From: Lepidostoma basale | Taxonomy: Eukaryota > Arthropoda > Insecta > Trichoptera > Lepidostomatidae | Reading direction: 5' to 3' | Assembly: GCA_022606425.2 (NCBI GenBank) | Contig: JAHDVF020001471.1 | Location: 1 to 64,000 of the forward strand | Length of the DNA: 64,000 nucleotides | Shown here: piece after piece, positions 40,629-52,400 of the stretch | How positions within the stretch are numbered: the first letter of the stretch is position 1 | Layout of the letters: each line of letters begins with the position of its first letter | Translations under genes and position numbers: made by a program | Notes under the pieces: generated by a model | The model's input: the letters and a program-made list of their open reading frames with translations, nothing else | The model's database searches: none | Told to the model about the DNA's origin: nothing

Positions 40629-43600
40629 TCATCGATGCAGGGCGAGTTCTTGGTCGAACAGGGCGGTGAAGTAGCTGACGAGCTTGTTGAAGGGGGACTG
40701 CAGTATCTGCAGGAGCATCATTCTGGACACGGCCGCGCCCACAGTTGCGAGGTTCCTTGCTTGATGCGCCGCCCTAGAGCGGATATACTATAGCACATTA
40801 TTTCTACTATAATATTTCATACTCACATTGTATTCTACACTGCATTACTATGCAAGACACAATTTATTCAATTGCTGCCAATATATAAATTAAGCTCGTG
40901 AGGTTATAATAGTTATAAGAGTGCGGCAATCGATCCAATTGCTTACATGAGGCAAGATACGGCAACAATTACCTAACCATAAAACTTAATGATTAAAATT
41001 ATTTCATTCGATACATTAATAAAAATATCTCGGAAGCGAAGTAACCAGCTCTAATGACCTCCCCAGAGAAGTAAGGTCACAGGTAGATAGGGCTGCAGCG
41101 GTTGCAGGCTGCCTGAAAGATGTCATTTGGAGAAACCAGGACATGAGGACTGACAGCAAGGTACGCATCTATAAGACCTGTGTGCGACCAATCCTCACAT
41201 ATGGCATTGAATCGAGGGCAGACACTGTCAGGACAAAGAGCATGCTCAGGACAACCGAGATGAAAACACTCCGCGCTATAGCTGGCAAGACCCTACGTGA
41301 TCGAGTTAGGAATGCAGCAATCCGAGAAATCTGCGAGGTTGAAGATGTGGTCAGATGGGGACGTCAAAGACGGCGATACTGGCATCAACACGTAGAAAGG
41401 ATGAGCTAAAATAGGATACCACACATAGCTCTCCATGGAACGCCAAACAGACAACGCCGACCAGGAAGACCCCCGAAACGGTGGAGAGAAAGCTGGAGTT
41501 CAGCGTCTCAAGAGAACCCGCCTGAAATAACAGACTCCTGAGTCTACCAAAAGTGAAGTTATTCAATATGTAAATAAAAATGTAAATATTCGTCTTCAAA
41601 ATCTGAAATCTCCGAAAGTTATGCACCGATTGCACCGGAGTCTACTCTTCCTCCACACGTTGAAAATTTCTTACTTAGATGTTGAGGTTGGATATTGTTG
41701 GATGCAATACGCGCAAATTCTTTTATACCTGTGACATGGGTTCTTACACATGTGATGAAACAACAAAAAATATTACCTACCCACAAGCATTGGAAATATA
41801 AACATTTAAGAAATGTGGTCTTTCTCTTATTTCTTCTTTTCCATTTAACCAGACTGAACCCCAGCAAGGCGTGGCCAACTACAGCTAGTACAAACTAAAA
41901 TAACACTTTGAATATTAAACACGGAATTGTAATTACACCAACTAGTTTCGCTTGCACCAAAGTTTCATCAGGCCAATACAAAAACTGAATAAAAATACAG
42001 ATTTACATATATGTATAGATTGTGGTTTTCAAGTGGACATTATAGCAGCTATCAAAAGTAATAATTACGGTAGTCATTTACGGCTGTGAGACATGTCTCT
42101 AACGCAAAGAGAGGAAGGCAGTCTGGCAATTTTTGAGAGGAAAATACTGAGAAAAAATTTTGGACCCACGCTGGAGGATGGGACTTACAGAATTAAAAGA
42201 AACCTTAAACTTGAAGAACTGATTAACCATGAAACAGTAGTGAGATTCTGTAAGTCTCAACGCCTACGGTGGGCTGGCCATGTGGAAAGAATGCCAGAGG
42301 GTAGAACACCACAAATTATATCCAGATGGGTGCCCCGCGGAAAGAGACCAAGAGGCAGACCGAGCAAAAGATGGGCGGATTGCGTGGAAGAAGATTGGGA
42401 GAAAACGGAAGGAGCTGGGGAATGGAGAGAGATGGCCAGAGACAGAAGTCAGTGGAGGACCATTGTGGAGGAGGCCAAGTCCCACACCGGGATGTGGCGC
42501 CGAGAATTGAATGAATGAATGAATCAATCAAAAGTAATAACAATTCCGTGGTAAATGAACAAAGTGGTACACCACTTTGTACATTTATAATATAAATTTT
42601 GTATATAGCATAACCAACAATTAAACGGTTGAATTAAATTAGGCACTAAGTATCAAAAACAAAAAACCAAGTAAAAATAACTAAACACCTAGGGAGTGCC
42701 TATATTATTTCAAGCTAGGAAATATCTCTCACCTCATTTAGTCTGCCGACAGTATCTTCTATTATATTATTCAAAGATTATATTTTGAAGTACTAGGTAT
42801 ACAGTTTACTTACGGCGTATTCAAGAAGCGAACATAAAGTTTGTCGATGAGTTGATCACAGGCGTAATTGGATGGCACGATGCATAAACACCAACAAAGT
42901 GTCGAATGCAAGAAATGCTTCTGTCCCAAGATGAAGGTCAGGAAACTGATCACCACGCTATCGGATTGGTCGGTTGTTATATCCTAGGAGGACGGAAATT
43001 CATATTATAATGTAACCAAATTTATACAAAGCGCGTGCTGTGAAGTTGAAATGATGCTAAACTACGTGTAATCAGAGTCTCATGTGTGTAATTACATGTC
43101 TGGTTGCGCCTACAAATAATTGATTACACTTTTTCCCGATTACCGAACGATACTGGCATTTGTGAACCATTTTTCACAAATTTTCCAAGTTTTTAGCAAT
43201 GTAACTATAATAATACAAGCGGATTAAATCACATTTCAACAACTAGCTCATGCATCTACGATGGGAGATCTCGGGATCATCTATGAGGGTAGGCCAACTT
43301 TTCGTGCGCATATCGAGAGGGTTTGTGACATTGCACTGAGGAGTCTTATACAACGCATTGGTTCGGAGCAGGCTTGAAAGTGGTTCTGTGATATGGAGTC
43401 CTCACGAGGCGAGATATTCCGATATGCTAGAGAGAGTTCAGAAAAAAATTCTGAGGTATCTCTACATGAGGGAGTATGGTAGTTATCCGTGGCTATATCC
43501 CACGGCATTTTTTTTAGGAATTAGGATTTAAATTCTTGGTGTTAAAAATGTTCTAATAGGAGGGATGAGCGTGATGCCATGATATCAAAATTTCAATATT

Positions 43601-46600
43601 CGGATTCAATTTAGTTTAACCATCTCGTGGACCTCCATTTACACCCAATTTTTTACCAATTGTCGTAGACCCCTTACAAGTCGAAATCGACCCCCGGAGG
43701 TTGACATAGACCACTTTGGGAACCACTGATATAGACGAACAAAAAGGCACAGTGCCTATCAAGTGATTACATCAGGAAAACTGCGAAAACTACTCTAATA
43801 GTTAACATACTCGTATTATTATAATTATGTTATTGTTTTGTTAAATGAGCACAATAGCCATTTGCTTAACGCCTTAAAATATTAAGAGTTCCATTGATAA
43901 AAAATCTAATGTATAAAATACTCAAAACCCTCAATTAAAAAAAATACATTCACAATTAACCCATTTAACTTTTGTACATAATATGTTTTTTATATTTTGT
44001 TTAAAATATTTTTGATTCGTTTATTTCGTTCTCCAGATGATGAAGGTATAGAACCGTCGAAACAAGTGCAGATAAAAGCATTATAGTGTGTGTAACAGAA
44101 ATCAAGTTTTGAAATGTAAACGAGAATAACATACCAAAAGTATTAGTCCCAATTGATCAAAAAACCATCCTGTAATCCAAGATATAAAGAGCCAACTTTT
44201 CAGACTCAGAATAAACAGGCCAAACAGTGTTAAATCCTGAAAATATTAAATATTAACAAAAATCAATCTAATGTAAAAAAAATACTCAAATTGCAATGCA
44301 TTTTACTAACCACTAATTTATTAAATATCACGCTTCCCTAATGAGTAAGTATAGAAGATGAGCCAGCACACATGTCTATCCTGACATTCTTATCTTGCTT
44401 CCTTTACATTCGTACATCGCCTCATGAACGCACGTCGATTTTTCAATGTTTGAATATTTTTTTGAAAATATTTCATTACACAGAAGCCATTTCCTGTTGC
44501 ATTTTTTTTTTAATTTAAAAATAATTTACAATGAACTTATTCACAATTTCAATTGACAAAATAATCTTATGTGAATCTACATCACAAGGTGAATACAAAA
44601 GCAATTAGTTATTATGCTGATATCAGAAAGAAATGTAGAGCGAAAGAAAGTATTATGAAAAAAAATATGAAAGGATCACTGAGTTGGTTAGACATATGGA
44701 ATCCATGGATGGAGAAAGAATGATTAAAAAAGTATCATACGTTGACGATGTGAATGGAGTACGTAGTCAATCAAGACCTAGGAAAACATGGCGTGACCAA
44801 ATTAATCAAAAAATTAAAGGTTAAGTTAAAAGTCAAAAGAATCGACTGTATAAATGTATAAATGACTCGCTGTATAAATGAGGAGGAAGCTAGAGAAGTG
44901 TTTCAGGAAACAGTAGTGTGGCGGTTCATTTTCTTTTCCTCCCCTCCTTCCAGGGAAACTGCGTGATGGTTTGATTGTTTGTGTGTAATTATTATTATTC
45001 TTCAACGTCTCCAAGTGATTTGTTATGTTATACACACGAGCATCGCAAACATTATACTTTCGCTATCTTATGGATGGGGTACAGCTTGAAAGAGCTTCTA
45101 CGTCCAGAAATCTCGGTGTTCTATTCGATGTTCAATTATCGTTCAATCTTCACATAGTTGCTCTATGTAATAGTTCCATTAAAATGCATTGATTTGTTTT
45201 TAGGAATGCCAAGACATTTTCCAACACTCAGATACTTCGTGTATTGTATAATTCCCTGGTAAGAAGTCGGCTGGAATATAGTTCCATTATTTGGAATGCC
45301 TGGGATCCGATATTCTCTGAAAAAATTTCTGCGCTTAGGGAGCGCGGTTATTACCCGCGTGATTTGGCGCGCTGCAGAACCAACCTGCCAAAGGTTATGC
45401 CTGTGGGTAGTGCAATCTTATTGCTTAATCGGGTCGCCTCGGAGGTCGACATATTTCGCGATAGTGTGAGTTGTCTCAGGGATGCAATATCAATGCTATG
45501 ATTCTTTGTAACTCTTATCTTAATTTTTTTTATGCCTCTCTTGTAAATTCTTATAATGTAATTGCAAACGAATTATATGTCTGTAATGTTTGTGATTTTT
45601 ATTCAAATAAATGAAATGAAATTAAGCTTATTCCTGGTGGTTTCGGTTAAGTTCGGTTAATAAATGAAACGAATACTTCTAAAATCCTGTCCGTCCAGTG
45701 CAGGCGAGTGGCTATCAGTTGGAAGGAGCAGCTGTTGCGGGAGGAGACGCGTGTTGTCGTGACGGCGGGGGAACGCAGCCTGTACAGGATGATGGAAAGG
45801 GAGACAGCATACACCAACGTGGGCAGCACTCCGAACACCTCGTCGTTACAGCTGATCGACAGGAGATTCTAAACAAACAACATTCGAAAAAGTGATACCA
45901 TTTTATTTTATGTTACTTATTCAATTTCACATAAGCATGGAACTGGCAAAAGAAGGATGAAAGTAGAATTAATTAATTAGATATGAGATCTCTAAGACGA
46001 ATGTGGGATAAATCTTTATATGTATGATATAGTGTCAAATGCAAGTATGAGAAGTGAATGTGGTGCGAATGAAAGTGTTATGAACAAAATAATGAAAGGA
46101 TCGTTGAGATGTTTTGGACATATGGAAAGAATAAATAAAGAAAGAATGGTAAAAAAATTGAGGATGACCGAAGAAAACGTGGTACGATCAAATAAATAAT
46201 TTATATTGAATGTCGACCGTGTGAGAAGACAGAGAAATCGACGCGCGTGCATGACACGATGTTGAGGGAGCGAGAGAAATACGTCAAAAAAGAAAAGTGT
46301 GGCAGTCCGTTCTTTCTGCCTACCCCTTCAGGGAGACGGCGTGATGGTTAGTTAGTTAGTTAGTTAGTTTTGCTGAGTTTATAAAAAAAATATTTATATA
46401 ATAACTAAATTAGATGTTACCATTAATTTTATTCCGGTGAATTCCGGTGAAATCAAATGTATACGACATTTAAAATCAATACATTTAGAAATTTAATGGA
46501 GACGTTTTTCTAGAATTATTTTGTATTTACTTACACTGCGTGCACTCCGATATGAAGTTTGACAGAATTTCACATAAATATTCGGATCTTTTTGACTACA

Positions 46601-46615
46601 CACACACTTCCCCAT
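40629..46615 (-). CDS. multi-pass membrane protein (gene A)
   Basis: Five exons in descending order: 46615-46535, 45868-45677, 44236-44135, 42983-42814 and 40773-40629. Phases agree (0, 0, 0, 2), giving 229 residues from MGKCVCSQKDPN to LALHR and TGA. The hydrophobic segments are about 38-56 (VFGVLPTLVYAVSLSIILY), 93-117 (LTLFGLFILSLKSWLFISWI) and 134-161 (SVVISFLTFILG ... LCWCLCIV). A last amphipathic region (VSRMMLLQILQSPFNKLVSY) follows. The last exon has strong G/C preference at third positions in this frame only, which supports it as coding. The donor of exon 2 (GAA|GTATTC) is weak. I do not recognise the family. It is divergent from the plus-strand gene at 49.49 kb. It may continue into gene B; see findings. 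Confidence 0.55.
41045..41525 (+). mobile_element. LINE-E 3' end
   Basis: 88 open codons: KVRIYKTCVRPILTYGIESR, TEMKTLRAIAGKTLRDRVRN and GRQRRRYWHQHVERM, then degraded PNRQRRPGRPPKRWRESW. This is the typical tail of an insect LINE. Confidence 0.65.
41925..41990 (-). repeat. hammerhead-like stem-loop (family P4)
   Basis: On the minus strand (41971-41945): CTGATGA, then AACTTTGGTGCAAGC with a CTT/AAG-type stem, then GAAAC and TAGTTGG. The boxes are exact; the stem has a bulge. Confidence 0.45.
42065..42520 (+). mobile_element. LINE-F 3' end
   Basis: An open frame of 141 codons from 42093: AIFERKILRKNFGP, QRLRWAGHVERMPEGRTPQI and RGKRPRGRPSKRWADCVEED, ending WRRELNE. It has no stop within the region, so this copy is younger than its neighbours. 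Confidence 0.7.
43255..43505 (+). mobile_element. LINE-B reverse transcriptase fragment
   Basis: RRPTFRAHIERVCDIALRSL, then, after a frameshift, RLESGSVIWSPHEARYSDML and ERVQKKILRYLYMREYGSYP: the S.L.Y.S..WSP.......ERVQ..FLR.L segment after the palm domain. Confidence 0.6.
44020..44080 (+). repeat. hammerhead-like stem-loop (family P6), degenerate
   Basis: AGATGATGA-AGGTATAGAACC-GTC-GAAAC: ATGATGA instead of CTGATGA, a GGT/ACC stem and an exact GAAAC. Confidence 0.3.
44612..44970 (+). mobile_element. LINE-A 3' end
   Basis: TGATATCAGAAAGAAATGTA through KNMKGSLSWLDIWNPWME-like degraded coding and TCAAGACCTAGGAAAACATG, ending CCAGGGAAACTGCGTGATGG. Confidence 0.55.
45030..45620 (+). mobile_element. 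LINE-B-like 3' end, distinct subfamily
   Basis: LERASTSRNLGVLFDVQLSF, then ILRVLYNSLVRSRLEYSSII and, after an internal deletion, RCRTNLPKVMPVGSAILLLN. The tail AAATAAATGAAATGAAATTA differs from the TTTGA tail of other LINE-B copies. Confidence 0.6.
45938..46370 (+). mobile_element. LINE-A 3' end with (TTAG)n tail
   Basis: CATGGAACTGGCAAAAGAAG through AACAAAATAATGAAAGGATC to the 3' end CAGGGAGACGGCGTGATGG and GTTAGTTAGTTAGTTAGTT. Many stops. It lies in intron 1 of gene A. Confidence 0.6.
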
Positions 46616-47040
46616 GAAACGCGAGAAAAAAAATTTCATGTATTTTCTTACGACATCTTACTGCCACTAGAATTTTGGTTATCAGCACCACTTGTGATTG
46701 TTGTTACAACGACAAAAGAACTGCAAAAAAACGTCAAACAGACAACAAATTCGAATTTCGAAATATTCAGTCATATGTATTTTTAAAGGTTAGCCAAATA
46801 AAGAAAACTTAATATGGTTCTTACATTAGTATGATTTTCAAAATGGCGTCCGTGGGCCATCTGTCATTTGAAATTACTAAAAAATATATATAGAATTTAT
46901 GCGTTTTGATCATTGTTTTAGTACTTTTTCGGAATGTGAGGTGGTTTAACAATGTTCCATCTATAAGTGTGTGCATTGTCATAGGTGGTTTATTGTTTAA
47001 CGGTGCTTCAAAATGGAAGATATATAACACTGTGTATGTT

Positions 47041-47560
47041 CTTGAGCCCACGCTGTGCCTCGTTCCGCTCGCACTCCAGCTTTGATTGAAAAGGCTTCTC
47101 GTCTCTTGTGCGGCCGCCATAGTTCCTGATTGCCGCACTCTTTCACTGTCCTATTTTGCTAGTGCTGCCATCTTCCCGACCGTCGCGTCGCTGTCATCTG
47201 CGCAGTCGCATCCTCGAACGCTTCCATCACATCTGCCGAACAGCTTTTCTACTCTGGCCACATTAGTCCTCACCCAAGACCTTTGGACGAAACTTAAGGC
47301 CACTGCTGCTTCACTCAGTTCCATACCCAGGATCTGCTGGCCCCCACCCAAGTCGACTCCCTGTCACCGTATTTTAGTGCCAACCCAATACATCGGCCCC
47401 TGTCCAAGGCTCCGTCCTCACCAACCCAATCACCACTCTACAATATCCAACGAAATCCATCAACGACACTTTCAACATGTGGGGAAGCAATCGTCTCTGG
47501 GCTGGTACTCCCGAAACGCCAAGATTCAAGACATCACAAGTCTTATGTAAGCACCAATAA
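47041..47560 (+). other. GC-rich unassigned block, possibly a decayed retrocopy
   Basis: Clearly richer in GC than both flanks. One plus-strand frame is open for 154 codons (47086-47550) but has a shadow-like composition. A second frame reads protein-like at its end (VLTNPITTLQYPTKSINDTF ... WAGTPETPRF) with stops upstream. The minus strand also has an open stretch. No family recognised and no splice sites assigned. Confidence 0.25.
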
Positions 47561-47584
47561 TACTTGATTTTATTTTTTTAAATA

Positions 47585-47665
47585 AATTTAAAACTACTTT
47601 CAACAATATCCTAGAAGGCGAAACATTTCACTCTGTACTTATTTGTGTTTCAAATACAAATTAAT
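47585..47665. repeat. family P1 fragment
   Basis: CCTAGAAGGCGAAACATTTC followed by CTCTGTAC, a single-arm relic of the P1 core. Confidence 0.35.
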
Positions 47666-48238
47666 ATTTATTAAAGACACATATTTTGTTTGTTTCCTTA
47701 GTCATTGTTTATTATCATACTTCCCAAGATTGCATCACACTTTAAATTGCAAGATCATATAGAATATGTGATAATTATTTATTAGAAAAAAATATCATCG
47801 TCATCACAGCATCCTGACTGAACCCTGGCTTCCTACCTCGTAGACTGACACTGTTTTTCCATCACAAAATATGCACTTATTAAATTAAAGATAACATTTA
47901 AAAAAATACATTAAGGTCACATTTTTAATTTAGCTTAGGGGACATCCATTACTGGATCTTTGGTCCATTTTGCTCCTGTCACTCAAAACGTGTATAGCCA
48001 TGATATTCTTATGTGTCTCACTTCTCTTCTTCCTTTGATCTCTCTCTCTAATATCAGCTGCAATAAGTGAAATTCGGATTGCACATAATATACTCAAAGT
48101 ATGAAGTTTATCTTATTTTTATCGGAATGACCAGATTTGGTGTGTGTGACCGTCTCAGCACTTCTTCGTTCGTTACTCTTGCAGTCCTTGGTATCTTAAG
48201 TACTCGTATTATCTTGTACGTCCATATTTCAAAATATT

Positions 48239-48706
48239 GTATAGGGTTATTTTTTACGGGTTTGGTTTTTAAACTAACAACATTGTTTCTTCAGACTCTC
48301 AATTTGACAGTTGACAGTTGATTTGTAGTCAGTACGTTTTGCCATTTTACTCAGTTGCTCAATAAAGGTGTCGAAAATTGGACTTCACGATTGCGTTTCA
48401 TTCGAGCTAGCCTTGGCGCTCATATGCCCGAAATCATATTCAAACAATTATGGCATAAAATCATCTATTAAATAAAGCCAATATCATGGACATTAACATT
48501 ATTTTAATGTGATTTTTTTTCATTTTGAATTTGTATACCTCTAAAAAAAACACCCTTTATATAACAATGTGTATAAGGGTGTTTTATTTTGAGGATAAAA
48601 TGGCAAAACGTATTGACTACAAATCAACTGTTAACTGTCAAATTGACAGTCTGTAGAAACAATGTTGCTAGTTTAAAAACCAAGCCTCTAAAAAAACACC
48701 CTATAG
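48239..48706. mobile_element. MITE with ~115-bp inverted repeats
   Basis: The left arm (48240-48350, TATAGGGTTATTTTTTACGG ... TTGACAGTTGACAGTTGA ... GCCATTTTA) is the imperfect reverse complement of the right arm (about 48595-48705, ... AAAAAAACACCCTATA). A second internal inverted pair (CACCCTTTATA / TATAAGGGTG, 48549-48585) lies in the centre. TA at the ends suggests a Tc1/mariner-type MITE. Confidence 0.55.
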
Positions 48707-49489
48707 TATTTTCATTGTGATCATTTTCAGAGTCCAGCTTTCCATATCATATAGGAGTGCTGACCATTATAACACTTCACTAATCTTATCTTAGGCCCAA
48801 TATAAAATTTACTTATTTAATACTTAAAATATTTTAATTCATTCAATAAAAATATACATTCTATAATATAAACAATAAACATGGAAAGGTGCCAATAAAT
48901 TCATACGAATATTTTATAGTACTTATGTCACTGACCGCCTGAAATGAGAAGATGACATGTTTGTACCTGTATGATATATCATTTGTTTGCGAGGATATAC
49001 CGTTTACCTCTGTATATACGAGTATATTGCGTCACGATACGTTTCGAGGAACTAATTAGCATCGGCTTGCAATGCCCGGTCCGTAAAGCCGAGTTTAACC
49101 GTAAACTGTTTTTCAAATAGGAAAAATAAGCTAACCTAACAGAGGTTTAGAGGTAATCTCACATTTACTGAATAGGCTTGTAGATTTTTAGCTTATAAGG
49201 GGAAAAAATCCGCGATTTTGTCAGTCCAATTTTCAAAGTTAGCGAGTGTACTGAAGTGTTCAATATCGACTAAGACAAAATCTGTTCAATTCGTTATTTA
49301 AAAATATTTGAAGTCTCTTACAAATTTTTAAATTAAGTTACTTTACTGATATTTTTAGATAAATAAATAGTGTTAGTTTCAAGTCTGTGATATTTTTGCT
49401 GTTTACAAGCGTAATTTTTGACACCAAAAAGTGATATTGTTGTACTATTATTGGTGTAATTAGTTTTTAAAAATATTGTGTAATAAAAA

Positions 49490-52400
49490 ATGTTTCCAAA
49501 ATCAACATTATCGCAACCGAAAGGCGCTGGTCCAAAAATGTCGAATAAATCAGATTATCGCATGGGAAGGAAGATGAAACACGATTATCTTAAGGTATTA
49601 TATTGTATATTTATTTATTTATAAATGTTTTTGCACGTGTTATGTATTTAACCTTAAATCGGATCAAGAAAATCAAATCAAATCAAATCAGTTTATTTCA
49701 TCAACAGACATTACAAAAATTATTTTTAAGGCATGTATTGAGAACAGGTAAAATAATATATTATGTATAGTATAGGCTACCAGAAACGCATAAGAGATGG
49801 TTCAACATTAGGAAGACAGGATACTCTCCAGAATTAAGATTATTTGCCTTCTGAACGTACTTTCACTAACATGAAAGACGTCGATCTCCGAGGAGACCCC
49901 GTTCAGCAGACTAATTGCTCTTCCCAACGGCGTCACCAGAGGCAGATTGGTTCTGGCGGCCGATAGGTAAAACAATCTGTGCTGTCGCTGTCGGAGATAT
50001 CTATCGGGGACAAAAACACACACTTGAAAAATGACGTGAAACTCCATATTGACTATTTCAACTACTAATCTAACTAACTAACTAACTAAGGGTAGGCAGA
50101 AAGAATGGACTGTCACTCTTTAACCGATGCGGCATTACTAATCTAAACTACTCGTATATTACTCTATATTGATTATTATTCTTCTACTTCATGTCAATAG
50201 TCAGCTATCTGTGTAGGGAAGACCATATCTTCTTTGTGGCCGTGTCAGGTCCCCCTAACGTTGGCGTTGCAGCAAAGGCATCTCTGTCCTGTGCCACTTC
50301 GAACAGGTTCTGAACTCTTATAATTCCTGTCCACTCTTTTATGTTCCGCAGCCAGGACAGCTGCCTTCTACCAATACCCCGACATCTCTCCTCTTTACCC
50401 TTTAATATCAGTCGAAGGAGGTGGTATTTTTCTCCCTTTAGCACATGACTCGAAGTGTGCGCGGATGATTCCTATTGGTGCCGGCGAGTTTCGCAACCCA
50501 TCACACCGCGTCTCCCGCAGGGGCGAAAAGAGAAGGATGGAATGCCGCATCGGTTAAAGTGTGGCAGTCCATTCGTTCTAACTACCACTTCGGGGATACG
50601 GCGTGATGGTTCGTTAGTCAAATTCATTTATGGAAACGTACCACATGGAAAAGAACTTAAAATGTAAATATTTGAGCACGTAAATTTTCTAGAAAAAAGT
50701 TATACGTAGTCAATATTTGACTGAATGATTTGTATTAGTTAAAGTTAATAGATAATCAGCTTTATGTAAATATCAGAGGTATCTTCTGAATCATCTTATA
50801 TACACAACAAAATAGGTAAAATCGGACGAGTGACTCGACAGTTTTATGATGTGTATTTTACTTAACTGAAGGCGTTCAATTCGAAAAAATATCACAACGC
50901 GACGAGAAAAACAAAGAAAAAATACATAATTCATTTTTTTCACTCCTAGGTTGACTAATGTACTAAAACACAATTTTACAGAGAGGATAGGATTGAATAA
51001 TCGACTTCAGGGCACCAACAATAAGTATGTTATAATATATTGACGACCTTCGTGGCCAAGTGGTAACTACTTTGACTGCCACACCGGAGGTTCCAGGTTC
51101 GATTCCCGGCGATGGCAGTGTAATTGTCTCACTGACTTTGATGTGATCTTGTAGAAATCACGTGACATTAAAACGGCAATAGATTAGCTACCAATCACAT
51201 GTCATGAGAATCAATGTGATAGCTATACCCTTTACATCATGTAAAAAGCGATTGAACAAAAATATAATAATAATAATATCCCGAAACGCTTCTCTATATC
51301 CGTATATAAGTTCCACATTTTTTTTATATACGACAGGTTGAAACCGAATTACTTTAAACAATTTGTTTATAGCTGTTATATTGATTCTTATGACATGTGA
51401 TAGATAGATAATCTATTGCCATTTTATAATTAATACGAATAAAAACGTCATTTTTCTAGAAGTTTTATTGTATTTTATGGAAATAACATGTTTCTCCCTT
51501 CCAAGGCATTATCAAATGTTATTTATATCAACATTTAATAATGCCTTAGAAGGGCGAAACATTTCATTCCTATAAAATATAATAAAACTTCTAAAAAACT
51601 GACATTTTCATTCGTATTAATTATTTAATTTGGAGTTTTATATCATTGTTCAAGAAAATATTGCCATTTTATTATTATTATCGGGAATCAAACCCGGGAC
51701 CTTCGGTGTGACAGTCGTAGGTCTTGCCACTCTGCCACGAAGGTCGTCAATCGATACAGCCATAAATCGTAAACGTCGATTGTTTTGATTCGATTTTTTT
51801 TTATCACGATTCTATATTGTACCTATCTATAAATCGGGCTATTATTTTCATTCGTTCTGCTTTAATACAACTTTCAAGCATTCTTCTCCTATACATTTGC
51901 ACTATATTTCAAATTCAAGTTAAAACTCTACAGGTTTAAACCTGTGCTTATATATGTTTTACTCGACCGTGAGAAAAGCACTTTGACATTTCGTGGAAGA
52001 GCATAGCTTAAATTCTTAATTTAAGATTCTGAGTCGTATCCTTTTTACGAACAAAAACTTCTCAAAATAGGTTTTAGTATGCTGAACGAAACGAACATAT
52101 ATAAAGTCTATTTAATTTTTTTATTGCTTTGAAAATCGTTAAATAATAATGATAAACAGTTTCATTTACATATTCAATCTGGTTTTTAGCTACTAAGTAT
52201 TATGTATTATCAAGTTATATATTGTAATTTATTTAATATTTAATTAATTTATATTAAAATTATTCAATCAACTACAAAATATACGTATATGTTTTTTAAA
52301 GACTTACCCGAAAGATTTAAACCAATGGCATTATAATTTATTTTACAATCTCCAATATGGGCTGAAAATAGTTCATTGTTATGAAGAAGGAATCTGGTCG

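Larger units (their letters stand above)
46616..49489. promoter_or_regulatory. divergent intergenic region between gene A and the 49.49-kb gene
   Basis: 2.9 kb separate the two opposed start codons, so promoters of both should lie here. No core promoter element stands out by eye. It contains a GC-rich block (47041-47560) and a MITE (48239-48706). Confidence 0.3.

Noticed and set aside
41842..41895. Third Helitron end (CAGCTAG before TA)
   Set aside because: Has the terminal CTAG but lacks the preceding GTTCGCCGGGTC hairpin and any matching 5' end.
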